Positions 33,728 to 41,778 of a stretch of DNA of 64,000 nt are shown piece after piece; within the stretch, counting starts at the first letter, position 1, and every line of letters begins with the position of its first letter. Under the pieces are notes generated by a model, which made no database searches, was not told the origin of the DNA, and was given only the letters and a program-made list of their open reading frames with translations. The DNA is taken from NCBI RefSeq assembly GCF_000720765.1, contig NZ_JODC01000011.1, positions 124,001-188,000 on the forward strand. The letters run 5' to 3'. Source of the stretch: Streptomyces sp. NRRL S-646 (GTDB lineage Bacteria; Actinomycetota; Actinomycetes; Streptomycetales; Streptomycetaceae). The position numbers and the translations under genes are program-made.

Positions 33728-34144
33728 ATGCTCGATCCCGTCATCGACTCCGACGGCGCCCCCTTCTGGGGCTACGCCCGCCAGGGCGAACTCCGCGTCC
33801 AGGCCTGCGCCGACTGCGGCGAACTCCGCTTCCCGCCCCGGCCCTGCTGCCCGCACTGCCAGTCCTTCGCGAGCGAATGGCGGCAGGTCGCCGGTCACGG
33901 TCGCATCTGGTCGTACGTCGTGCCCCACCCGCCGCTCCTGCCCGACTACGCGGACCAGGCCCCGTACAACGTCGTCGTCGTCGAGCTCACCGACGCCCCG
34001 CGCATCCGTCTCGTCGGCAACCTCGTCGCCGAGCCCGGTGCGCGGCTCGACTCGGTGCCGGCGGAGCGCATCCGGATCGGGGCCAAGGTGCAGGTGGTGT
34101 TCAGCGGCGAGGGCCTTCCGCAGTGGGTTCTGGAGCGCTCATGA
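33728..34144 (+). CDS. DUF35 OB-fold/zinc-ribbon protein, partner of the thiolase-like gene
   Basis: A 138-aa protein. The N-terminal rubredoxin-like zinc knuckle is CADCGELRFPPRPCCPHC (C-x2-C ... C-x2-C) and the C-terminal part is an OB-fold (WSYVVPHPPLLPDYADQAPYNVVVVEL). DUF35 proteins bind CoA thioesters and form complexes with Ltp-type thiolases, as ChsH2 does with Ltp2. It starts at ATG 33728 behind AGGAG; the thiolase stop codon is 2 nt away. Its stop overlaps the next gene (ATGA). Confidence 0.85.
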   Translation: MLDPVIDSDGAPFWGYARQGELRVQACADCGELRFPPRPCCPHCQSFASEWRQVAGHGRIWSYVVPHPPLLPDYADQAPYNVVVVELTDAPRIRLVGNLVAEPGARLDSVPAERIRIGAKVQVVFSGEGLPQWVLERS

Positions 34145-34920
34145 CTACTTCTGCTGTCCGTCTCACCACCGACAAGGACACCGGCGTCGCGGTCGTCACC
34201 CTCGACCGGCCCGAGCGGCTCAACGCCGTCGACCTGAACATGCGGGACGAACTGCAGGAGACCTGGCGGGAGTTGCGGTTCGACGACTCCGTACGAGCCG
34301 TCGTCCTCACCGGCGCCGGTGAGCGCGCCTTCTGTACGGGCCTCGACCGCACCGCCGTCGTCCCGCAGCCCAACTCCCCCTACATGGCCGACGATCCCCT
34401 CCTCCATGTCGGGCCCAAGGCGAACGACCTGTGGAAGCCGGTCATCGCCGCCGTACGGGGAATGGCCTGCGGGGGTGCCTTCTATCTCCTCGGCGAGTCG
34501 GACTTCGTCGTCGCCGACACCACAGCCGCCTTCTTCGACCCGCACACCACGTACGGCATGGTCAGCGCCTACGAGTCCGTGCTCATGGCGCAGCGCATGC
34601 CGTACGGCGAGGTCGCACGGATGATGCTGATGGGGACGGCGGAGCGGATCTCCGCGCAACGGGCCTTCGACATCGGGCTCGTCTCCGAACTCACCGAGCC
34701 CGGCGGGGCGTTGGCAGCCGCAACGGAGTGCGCCACCGTGATCGCCGGGTATCCGGTGGAGGGCGTCCAGGGGACCGTGCGGGCGCTGTGGGCGGCGAGG
34801 GAGAGCGCCGTCGCCCCGGGGTTCGCGCAGGCGGCCCACCTGGTCTCGCTCGGGAACCTCCCGGGCGAGCGGCAGGCGGAGCTGTTCGCCGAGCGGCGGA
34901 GGGAGTTCCGTACGCGGTAG
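34141..34920 (+). CDS. enoyl-CoA hydratase/isomerase family protein
   Basis: A 259-aa crotonase-fold protein with RPERLNAVDLNMRDEL near residue 25, the GERAFCTGLDR oxyanion loop near 60 and AAVRGMACGGAFYLLGESDFVVAD near 105. It should hydrate or isomerise an unsaturated acyl-CoA. The first oxyanion segment reads FCTGLD rather than the usual FSAGAD; the second GMACGGAF is normal. ATG 34141 overlaps the DUF35 stop (ATGA). It is the last gene of the thiolase-DUF35-hydratase operon. Confidence 0.85.
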   Translation: MTTSAVRLTTDKDTGVAVVTLDRPERLNAVDLNMRDELQETWRELRFDDSVRAVVLTGAGERAFCTGLDRTAVVPQPNSPYMADDPLLHVGPKANDLWKPVIAAVRGMACGGAFYLLGESDFVVADTTAAFFDPHTTYGMVSAYESVLMAQRMPYGEVARMMLMGTAERISAQRAFDIGLVSELTEPGGALAAATECATVIAGYPVEGVQGTVRALWAARESAVAPGFAQAAHLVSLGNLPGERQAELFAERRREFRTR

Positions 34921-34924
34921 GACG

Positions 34925-35416
34925 TCAGCTCGCGGCCGGTGCCTGGTCCTGCACCTCGCAGTGCTTGATGCGGGTGACGAGGGCGTTGCTGCCGCCCACG
35001 TTCACCCTCACGGTCGCCGTCCCGTTCGCGGGTACGTCCGCGATGTCGACCCGGGTGCCGGCGGCTGCGCCCTTGGCGTCCCGGAAGGTGACGGTGACCT
35101 CGAAGGTGCCCGCGGTGTCGTTCGGGTTGCTGACCTCGACGGTCGCGTACGGCTGCTTCACGGTCGCGCACTTCAGCAGGACCGCCATGGCGGGCGACAG
35201 CGCAGCGGCCGTGGACGGCGACGAGTACGATCCGCTGCCCCCGGTCGTGGTCGTCGTGTGCGACGACGTGTCGTGGTCCTGCGAGGAACTGCTGCACCCG
35301 CCGCTGCTGTGGTGGTGCTTGCCGATGCCGTGGTGCCGTCCCGAGAAGCCGGTCAGCGACAGGATCACGAACCCGATGACGGCCGTGTACTTGAGTGTGC
35401 GCCCCCGTGTGTTCAC
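34925..35416 (-). CDS. small secreted protein, Ser/His-rich linker, afsK-adjacent
   Basis: A 163-aa exported protein. It starts MNTRGRTLKYTAVIGFVILSLTGFSG, a signal peptide or anchor, followed by a His/Ser/Thr-rich low-complexity linker (HHGIGKHHHSSGGCSSSS) and a beta-sandwich-like domain (YATVEVSNPNDTAGTFEVTVTF) with CATVK and KHCEVQ cysteines. It may correspond to S. coelicolor SCO4424, which lies between afsK and afsS, but I cannot check this. It ends 4 bp beyond the enoyl-CoA hydratase stop. No function is known. Confidence 0.65.
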   Translation of the reverse strand: MNTRGRTLKYTAVIGFVILSLTGFSGRHHGIGKHHHSSGGCSSSSQDHDTSSHTTTTTGGSGSYSSPSTAAALSPAMAVLLKCATVKQPYATVEVSNPNDTAGTFEVTVTFRDAKGAAAGTRVDIADVPANGTATVRVNVGGSNALVTRIKHCEVQDQAPAAS

Positions 35417-35550
35417 ACGGTCACTCTAGCGAACCGCTGTCACGGCCATGTCACCGCGTGGCGACCGCCGCGCACCCGGCGTAGCGTCTAGGTGGACGGC
35501 CGCCGGCCACACCCTTCCGTGACATCGGTACGACGGCCGTCGCCAGCAAC

Positions 35551-37911
35551 TCATGCGGGCCGGGCGGTCCCCGTCCCCTTCTCCGCGTCCAGCGCGTACA
35601 CGCAGCGGTCCTTGCTGCACGCGTACACGACGCCGTCCTTCACGACCGGGGAGCCGGTGATCTCGCCGCCGGTCGCGAGTTTCCAGCGCAGCCGGCCGTC
35701 GTCGGCCTTCAGCGTGTAGAGCAGGTGGTCCGTGGAGCCGAAGTGGATGCGGCCCTCCGCCACCGCGGGGGCGCCCACGATGTCGCCGCCCGCCTGGAAG
35801 CGCCACTTGGGTGTGCCGGTGACCGCGTCCAGGGTGTACAGCCCCTTGCCGCTGCCGACGTGGACGTGCCCGGCCGCCACCAGAACGGGGTCGATCGACG
35901 CCCGGGACTCGGTGGCGATGCGCCAGCGGTCGCGGCCGTCGGTGGCGTCGAGGGCGTACACCGTGCCGAGGTAGTCGACCAGGTAGATGCCGCCGCCGGT
36001 GACCGCGGGGCCGGGTGCGAAGGTGGGCGGGCAGAGGAAGACCGCGGGGGCCTCGAAGTGCCATTTCACACGGCCGCTCGCCACGTCGATCGCCAGGACC
36101 CGGGTGCCGGCGGAGACGTACGCGTATCCGTCCGGAGCGTGCGTCACCCGTACCGGCACGCCGCCGCAGGAGGCCGCGTCGCCGATCGGGTAGGACCAGC
36201 GCTCCTTGCCGGTGCGGGCGTCCAGGGCGCGCAGCCGGGCGTCCTGCCAGACGTAGACCGTGCCCTCGTGGACGGCGGGCCCGGCCTCCGGCGACTCGAA
36301 GTCGGTCTGCGCCCCGGTGAGTTCCCACAGCTTCTGGCCGTTCGACGCCTCCCAGGCCTGGACGCTGCCGCCGCGCGTGCCGGTGACGACCGTGCCCCGG
36401 TCGGCCTTGAGGGAGTACACCCAGGCGTCCGTGGACAGCCGCCACAGGTCGGCGCCCTCACGGCAGTCCAGCGCGAACAGCGTCGGCCCGTCGGAGGCGT
36501 GGATACGGCCGTCGGCGACCGCCATCGACCAGGCCACATCCCGCGTCTTGAACCGCCTGCGGCCGGTGGCCACGTCCAGGGCGTGCACCTCGAAGGAGGT
36601 GACGTAGACGAGGTCGCCGGAGACCGACGGGGTGCCCCACACATCGTTCGACATGCGGAAACGCCAGGGGCGCCAGCCTGCCGCGGTCTCCGGCGGCGCG
36701 GGCGGCGACGCGGGGACGACAGGGCCTACGGCAGGATCCGCGCCGTTGACTCCGGGGCGCGGCTTGGACCAGGAGGCGGCCAGGGCGGCCTCCGGAGGAG
36801 GCGCCTTCACGGCGGCGGCGCGGACGTCGGAGACCCGCGGCCCGGGCCCGATGGGCACCTGGGCGCCGGCCAGCCGGACGGGACCGGTGTCGGGGGCGCC
36901 TACGGACACGGGGGACGCCGGTACGACGGGGTCGTGCGAGGGCGGGGGTGGCACGGGGGCGGGTCGTGCGCCGCCGCCGCTGCGGCCGCCGCCCTGGCCC
37001 GGCTTCCCCGCCGGACGGCCGTTACGGCGCGACTCGATCAGGCTCACCGCCCGCTCGGGCAGCCAGGCGGAGGCCGTACCGCTGTCGTCGGAGCCGGAGC
37101 CGAAGAGATGGGGGGCCAGCTGGGCCTGGAGGTCGGCCGGGTTGGGCCTGGCCGTGGCCTCCATCTGCATGAGGGACTCGATCAGCGGGCGCAGCTCCTC
37201 CGGGAGACCCTCCAGATCCGGGCCCTCCCGCAGCAGCATGAAGACCGTCTCGACGGGGTTGGCGCCGTGGAAGGGCGGATGCCCGGTGGCGGCGAAGACG
37301 AGCATCGAGCCGAGCGAGAACACGTCACTCGCGCCGGTCACGGACCGCGAGTCCTTCGCCTGCTCCGGCGACATATAGGCGGGCGTACCCACCGCGACGT
37401 TCGTCATCGTCAAACGCGTGTTCGAGACACCGGAGGCGATGCCGAAGTCGATCACCCGGGGACCGTCCTCGACGACGAGGACGTTCGAAGGCTTCAGGTC
37501 CCGGTGCACCAGACCGGCGCCGTGGATCGACTGCAGCGCCTCGGCCACACCCGCCGCGAGCCAGCGCACCGCCTGGGCCGGGAGCGGCCCGCACTCGTTC
37601 ACTATCTCTTCGAGGGAGGGCGCGGGCACGTACGCGGTGGCCAGCCACGGCACGGCGGCGCGTGCGTCGGCGTCGACCACGGCCGCCGTGTAGAAGCCGG
37701 AGACCGCCCGGGCGGCCTCGACCTCGCGCGAGAAGCGGACGCGGAACAGCTGGTCCTCGGCGAGCTCCGTACGGACCGTCTTGATCGCCACACGCCGGCC
37801 GGACGCCGAGCGCGCGAGATAGACCAGTCCCATGCCGCCGGCACCGAGCCGCCCCAGCACCTCGAACGGACCGATACGCCGCGGATCGTGCTGTGTCAGC
37901 TGATCCACCAC
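35551..37911 (-). CDS. afsK: AfsK, membrane-associated Ser/Thr protein kinase
   Basis: A 786-aa eukaryote-type kinase. The glycine loop is GRLGAGGMG (20-28), the invariant Lys is K44, the catalytic loop is HRDLKPSN (136-143), DFG lies at 155-157, and Thr165, Thr168 and Thr170 are in the activation loop (Thr168 is the reported autophosphorylation site in S. coelicolor). After a Pro/Gly-rich linker (about 300-410), the C-terminal half is a PQQ/beta-propeller. It phosphorylates AfsR and affects hyphal polarity. The start is GTG 37911 with AGGTGG upstream, giving the known VVDQLTQHDPRRIG opening. Confidence 0.95.
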   Translation of the reverse strand: MVDQLTQHDPRRIGPFEVLGRLGAGGMGLVYLARSASGRRVAIKTVRTELAEDQLFRVRFSREVEAARAVSGFYTAAVVDADARAAVPWLATAYVPAPSLEEIVNECGPLPAQAVRWLAAGVAEALQSIHGAGLVHRDLKPSNVLVVEDGPRVIDFGIASGVSNTRLTMTNVAVGTPAYMSPEQAKDSRSVTGASDVFSLGSMLVFAATGHPPFHGANPVETVFMLLREGPDLEGLPEELRPLIESLMQMEATARPNPADLQAQLAPHLFGSGSDDSGTASAWLPERAVSLIESRRNGRPAGKPGQGGGRSGGGARPAPVPPPPSHDPVVPASPVSVGAPDTGPVRLAGAQVPIGPGPRVSDVRAAAVKAPPPEAALAASWSKPRPGVNGADPAVGPVVPASPPAPPETAAGWRPWRFRMSNDVWGTPSVSGDLVYVTSFEVHALDVATGRRRFKTRDVAWSMAVADGRIHASDGPTLFALDCREGADLWRLSTDAWVYSLKADRGTVVTGTRGGSVQAWEASNGQKLWELTGAQTDFESPEAGPAVHEGTVYVWQDARLRALDARTGKERWSYPIGDAASCGGVPVRVTHAPDGYAYVSAGTRVLAIDVASGRVKWHFEAPAVFLCPPTFAPGPAVTGGGIYLVDYLGTVYALDATDGRDRWRIATESRASIDPVLVAAGHVHVGSGKGLYTLDAVTGTPKWRFQAGGDIVGAPAVAEGRIHFGSTDHLLYTLKADDGRLRWKLATGGEITGSPVVKDGVVYACSKDRCVYALDAEKGTGTARPA

Positions 37912-38120
37912 TTGCCTGCCACCTCCCCGTACGGCCGCGCCGGCCACATCTGTGCGCGACCCCGTGCAGCGTCTCACCACCGCACCGCCATGGCGGCACG
38001 CACCCTGATTCTTCCTGTCCCGGGCACTGGTTGCGAACCCGGGACCGAGTCGGGATGCCTCACCCCAAAACGGTACGTTTCACCGCGCGGTCTGTTTCAG
38101 TCGGTCTATTTCAGCAGTTT

Positions 38121-38903
38121 TCAGTCGCTCTGCTGCGGTCGTTCCATCGGTCGTTCCATGGATTGCTCCGGCGATCGCTCCAGCACCGCGAACGACGCCC
38201 CCTGATTGTCGGTGACGACGGCCACCCTTCCGTACGACGTCTCGAATACTGGCGCCCAGATCCGACCTCCGAGACGGCTCACCGTCCCGAGTGCTGCGTC
38301 ACAGTCCTCGACGCCGAAGTGGACCAGGAAGTGGGGCGGCATCTCGGCCGGGAAGACCTCCGAGACGGCCGCCCTTCCGAAGTCGGGCCTGGCGTCCGGC
38401 CCGAACAGGGCGTCGTGGAAGAGATCACCGTAGAAGGTGTTGGCGACCTCCACGTCCCGGGCGTACAGCTCGGCCCAGGCGAAGGTGCCGGGCTCGTGCC
38501 GCCTGCCGAAGCCGGGGTGGCTGCCCGGCTCCCAGAGGCCGAAGACGGCACCCTCGGGGTCGGTGACCAGCGCGGCCGTGCCCAGCTCGGCGACCGGCGT
38601 GGGCGCCGTGACGACCTGCCCGCCGGCCGCCCAGATCCGGTCGGCCAGCGCCTCGGCGTCCGGCGTCGCGAAGTACACGGTCCACACGGTGGGCAGCCGC
38701 CCGTCCGTCTTGCGCGCGACCGCGGCGACCGGCTCCCCCTCCTGTCGGGCCCACACGATGCCGCCGGCCACCTCCGGCCGGTCATCGAAGGTCCACCCGA
38801 AGAGCTCGCCGTAGAACCGCTTGCCCGCCTCCACATCGGGAAGCTGCGCGTCCACCCAGCACGGGACGCCCTCTCCGTACGCGGATGCCCTGTTTTCGGC
38901 CAT
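38121..38903 (-). CDS. kbpA: VOC-family two-domain protein, KbpA-like
   Basis: A 260-aa protein with two glyoxalase/VOC beta-alpha-beta-beta-beta modules: GVPCWVDAQLPDVEAGKRFYGELFGW (about 14-40) and FAWAELYARDVEVANTFYGDLF (about 140-160). It sits directly upstream of afsK on the same strand. In S. coelicolor this position is held by kbpA, whose product binds AfsK and inhibits its autophosphorylation; the name rests on position and size, because I cannot align it. Family homologues are often annotated as hydroxylases or Cfp30B-like, so an enzymatic role is possible. Intergenic distance to afsK is 209 bp. Confidence 0.65.
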   Translation of the reverse strand: MAENRASAYGEGVPCWVDAQLPDVEAGKRFYGELFGWTFDDRPEVAGGIVWARQEGEPVAAVARKTDGRLPTVWTVYFATPDAEALADRIWAAGGQVVTAPTPVAELGTAALVTDPEGAVFGLWEPGSHPGFGRRHEPGTFAWAELYARDVEVANTFYGDLFHDALFGPDARPDFGRAAVSEVFPAEMPPHFLVHFGVEDCDAALGTVSRLGGRIWAPVFETSYGRVAVVTDNQGASFAVLERSPEQSMERPMERPQQSD

Positions 38904-39026
38904 ACCGCCAAACTAACGGCGACTCACGCACCCCGCAGGACCAGGCACACCTGCCTCCGCCCTCTCGTGCACCCCATTTGCAGTCGGCCGAATCGCGCTC
39001 CCATCACCCCTCGGTAAGCTGACGAC

Positions 39027-39674
39027 ATGACAGGACAAGTGCGTACCGTCGACGGCCGCGTGGCCGGCCGGCGTGGGCAGGCGACCCGGCAGAAGCTGCT
39101 CGACTGCCTCAGCGAGATGCTCAGCTCCTCCCCTTACCGGGACGTCAAAGTCATCGATGTCGCCCGGAAAGCGGGGACTTCGCCCGCGACCTTCTACCAG
39201 TACTTCCCGGACGTCGAGGGCGCCGTCCTGGAAATCGCCGAGCAAATGGCCACCGAGGGCGGTCAGTTGACCGCCCTTCTGGAGGACCGCTCCTGGGTCG
39301 GCAAGGCCGGCTGGCAGACCGCGCAGGAACTCGTGGACGGTTTCCTCGAGTTCTGGCGCAAGAACGACGCGATCCTGCGCGTCGTCGACCTCGGTGCGGC
39401 CGAGGGCGACAAACGGTTCTACAAGATCCGTATGAAGATCCTGAACTCGGTGAACAACTCCCTCACCGACTCGATCACCGAACTGCAGTCCAAGGGAAGG
39501 GTCGACAAGGACGTGAACCCGGCGGCGGTCGCCGGTTCACTGGTCGCGATGCTCGCGGCCGTCGCCTCGCACCAGAAGGGATTCCAGACCTGGGGCGTCA
39601 AACAGGCTGAACTCAAGCCGAATCTGGCGCTGTTGGTGCATCTGGGCGTGACCGGCAAGAAGCCGACGAAATAG
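39027..39674 (+). CDS. TetR family transcriptional regulator
   Basis: A 215-aa regulator. The N-terminal helix-turn-helix is QATRQKLLDCLSEMLSSSPY followed by RDVKVIDVARKAGTSPATFYQYF (about 20-66); the rest is a helical ligand-binding domain. It is divergent from kbpA and matches the conserved TetR gene near afsK in Streptomyces. It is the only TetR-type gene in the window, so it is a candidate for the TGACG-N3-CGTCA regulon, but its own promoter has no full palindrome. A strong hairpin follows. Confidence 0.85.
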   Translation: MTGQVRTVDGRVAGRRGQATRQKLLDCLSEMLSSSPYRDVKVIDVARKAGTSPATFYQYFPDVEGAVLEIAEQMATEGGQLTALLEDRSWVGKAGWQTAQELVDGFLEFWRKNDAILRVVDLGAAEGDKRFYKIRMKILNSVNNSLTDSITELQSKGRVDKDVNPAAVAGSLVAMLAAVASHQKGFQTWGVKQAELKPNLALLVHLGVTGKKPTK

Positions 39675-39718
39675 ATCTCTTCGCAGATCTCTCTTTTCTC
39701 CAGGCCCAAGTCCTGTCT

Positions 39719-39758
39719 GGCAGGCGGTGGTTCACCCGACGGTGAGCCGCCGCCTGCC
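39719..39758. terminator. 18-bp-stem bidirectional terminator between tetR and lrp genes
   Basis: GGCAGGCGG... pairs with ...CCGCCTGCC and continues inward through two G-T pairs to TCACC/GGTGA around a CGAC loop. It lies between convergent genes ending at 39674 and 39774. Confidence 0.85.
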
Positions 39759-39773
39759 GCGCTGTTCGGGCCT

Positions 39774-40238
39774 CTACGCGGGCGTCTGTGCAGGCAGCGG
39801 ACGGTCCCGCACCACGTGCTTCATCACCAGCGTCGACGTCAGGCGCTGCACTCCCGGCAGTGTCGCCAGCCGCTCGTCGTACAGCCGCTGGAAGGCAGCG
39901 AGGTCGGCGGTGGCCACCCGCAGCAGATAGTCGGGTTCCCCGAACAGCCGCTGCGCGTCCAGCACATGCGGAATCTCCGCGATCGCCCGCTCGAACCCGG
40001 CGACCGTGTCCCGGTCCTCCTGCCGCATGGACACGAAGACCAACGCCTCGAAGGTCAGCCCCACAGCGGCCGGGTCCACCACCGCCCGGTACCCACTGAT
40101 CGCCCCCGACCGCTCCAGCTCCCGCAGCCGCCGATGACACGGCGAGACACTCAGCCGCACCCGCCCGGCCAGCTCGGTCACGGTCAGCCGCCCGTCCTGC
40201 TGCAGCTCGGCAAGGATTTTGCGATCCACGTCGTCCAT
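39774..40238 (-). CDS. Lrp/AsnC family transcriptional regulator
   Basis: A 154-aa regulator: winged helix at the N-terminus (MDDVDRKILAELQQDGRLTV, TELAGRVRLSVSPCHRRLREL) and a C-terminal RAM domain (PHVLDAQRLFGEPDYLLRVATADL). It likely senses an amino acid. ATG 40238 follows GGAAGG. It is divergent from a LysE-type exporter 82 bp away, a classic pairing in which the regulator controls amino-acid export. Confidence 0.9.
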   Translation of the reverse strand: MDDVDRKILAELQQDGRLTVTELAGRVRLSVSPCHRRLRELERSGAISGYRAVVDPAAVGLTFEALVFVSMRQEDRDTVAGFERAIAEIPHVLDAQRLFGEPDYLLRVATADLAAFQRLYDERLATLPGVQRLTSTLVMKHVVRDRPLPAQTPA

Positions 40239-40320
40239 GGGGTAGATCCTTCCATGGATGTGCTGATGTCGAGCAAAATCCGGGAACACTTTCGAGCCAA
40301 TCGCGCCTAATGTCGCTCTC

Positions 40321-40941
40321 GTGGACAACGGACTGCTGCTTTCCTTCCTCGCCCTCGATCTTCTGCTGGTGTGCGTGCCGGGTGCCGACTGGGCGTACGC
40401 GATATCGGCCGGTCTGCGCGGCCGTTCCGTGGGGTGGGCGGTGGGCGGTCTGGTCGCCGGGTATGCGCTGCACACGGTGCTGGCGGTGGCGGGACTCGCG
40501 GTACTGGTGGCGGGCGAGCCACGGCTGCTGACGGCGCTGACGGTGGCGGGAGCCGGGTATCTGGTGTGGCTGGGGTGGGGGGTGCTGCGGCGACCGGGCA
40601 CCCCCGGCGCTACGGGCGAACCCGCCGAGGCCTCCCGCACCCGCGTCTTCCTGCGCGGCGCGACGATCAGCGGCCTGAACCCCAAGGGCCTGCTGCTGTA
40701 TCTGTCGGTCCTGCCCCAGTTCCTGACCACCCAGGGCAACCTGCCCGTCCCCGTCCAGACCGCCACCCTCGGCCTGCTCCACATGGCGTGCTGCGCCGCG
40801 GTCTACCTCACGGTCGGCCTCGGCGCCCGGGCGGTCCTGGGCACCCGACCGTCCGCGGCGCGTGCGGTGGCGCGGACGTCGGGGGCGGCGATGTTGGGGA
40901 TCGGGGCGTTTTTGCTGGTGCAGCGGTTGGCGACGCTGTGA
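40321..40941 (+). CDS. LysE family amino acid exporter
   Basis: A 206-aa membrane protein with about six helices, with GADWAYAISAGLRGRSVGWAVGGLVAGYALHTVLAVAGLAVL near residue 22 and the conserved ISGLNPKGLLLYLSVLPQF at about 117-135. It should export an amino acid or metabolite by proton antiport. It starts at GTG 40321. The divergent Lrp gene is the likely regulator. Confidence 0.9.
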   Translation: MDNGLLLSFLALDLLLVCVPGADWAYAISAGLRGRSVGWAVGGLVAGYALHTVLAVAGLAVLVAGEPRLLTALTVAGAGYLVWLGWGVLRRPGTPGATGEPAEASRTRVFLRGATISGLNPKGLLLYLSVLPQFLTTQGNLPVPVQTATLGLLHMACCAAVYLTVGLGARAVLGTRPSAARAVARTSGAAMLGIGAFLLVQRLATL

Positions 40942-41012
40942 ACGTTGGACGCCCGGTTTACGTATGTATGGGGAGATAGATGCCCGTATGCCTCGCGAAA
41001 GGAGAGGCGATC

Positions 41013-41306
41013 ATGAACATCCTGAAGCGTGCGGCGGTTGCTGTGGCTTCGGTGGCCCTCATGACCGGAGCCGCAGGGATTGCATTCGCCGATCAGACCC
41101 CACCGCCCAACGGCCAGCCCGGCGCGTCATGCGAGGACCCAAGCACCTCCACTCGCCCCGGGCATGCCTCGACCGCCCCCGGCTCCGCTTTCAACCCCAC
41201 CGGCGTCTCCGGCACCAAGTACGCCGGTGAGCAGCCCCAGAACTCCAAGAACCCCAAGTCCGTCTCGCAGTACGACGTGGCCTGCTTCCAGGTCTCGAAC
41301 CACTGA
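41013..41306 (+). CDS. small secreted protein with C-terminal YDVACF motif
   Basis: A 97-aa protein. The signal peptide MNILKRAAVAVASVALMTGAAGIAFA is followed by a mature peptide of about 71 aa rich in Pro, Ser and Asn, containing two cysteines: one in GASCEDPST and one in the terminal SVSQYDVACFQVSNH. This secreted family is common in Streptomyces, and its function is unknown to me. AAAGGAG lies about 10 nt before the ATG. It stands alone after the LysE gene. Confidence 0.75.
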   Translation: MNILKRAAVAVASVALMTGAAGIAFADQTPPPNGQPGASCEDPSTSTRPGHASTAPGSAFNPTGVSGTKYAGEQPQNSKNPKSVSQYDVACFQVSNH

Positions 41307-41313
41307 GGCCGAC

Positions 41314-41778
41314 TTACCTCCACACAACCCTGAACACCCGTATCTCCCGCTCCACCCGAGCCTGATACGTCGCATACGGCGGCCAGAAGGCCAACAGCGC
41401 CTTCCAGGCCGCCGCCCTCTCCTCCCCCTCCAGCAGCCGGGCCGTGACCGGTATGTCCCGGCCCTTCCAGCTGATCTCGGCGTCGGGATGGGCGAGCAGG
41501 TTGTGGGTCCAGGCAGGGTGGTCGGTGCGGCCGAAGTTGGAGCCGATGAGAAGCCAGCCGCCCTCCTCCGGCATACAGGCGAGGGGCGTACGACGCGGGA
41601 GGCCGCTCCTCGCACCCGTGGACGTGAGGATCACCCCGGGCAGCATCTGGGCACTGAGCAGGTATTTTCCGCGCGTCAGCCGATGTACGGCCTTGTCGAG
41701 CTTCGGCACGACGTGCGGCGCCACCTTGGCGAAGCCCCTCGTCGACGACACCTTCTGCACCAGCCGTTCGCCGATCAC
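41314..41778 (-). CDS. nitroreductase/deazaflavin (F420)-dependent family protein
   Basis: A 154-aa Ddn/DUF385-type split-barrel protein with VILTSTGARSGLPRRTPLACMPEEGGWLLIGSNFG at about 49-83 and HNLLAHPDAEISWKGRDIPVTAR at about 91-113. It should bind F420 and reduce an unknown quinone-like or xenobiotic substrate. The ATG overlaps the stop of the acyl-CoA dehydrogenase gene (41775-41778, ATGA), so it belongs to that operon and to the operator at 42986. Confidence 0.8.
   Translation of the reverse strand: MIGERLVQKVSSTRGFAKVAPHVVPKLDKAVHRLTRGKYLLSAQMLPGVILTSTGARSGLPRRTPLACMPEEGGWLLIGSNFGRTDHPAWTHNLLAHPDAEISWKGRDIPVTARLLEGEERAAAWKALLAFWPPYATYQARVEREIRVFRVVWR

Noticed and set aside
39019..39038. 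A twelfth regulon site at the TetR start codon
   Set aside because: Only the left half (ctgacg) matches; the right part reads tgacagg, not cgtcag.
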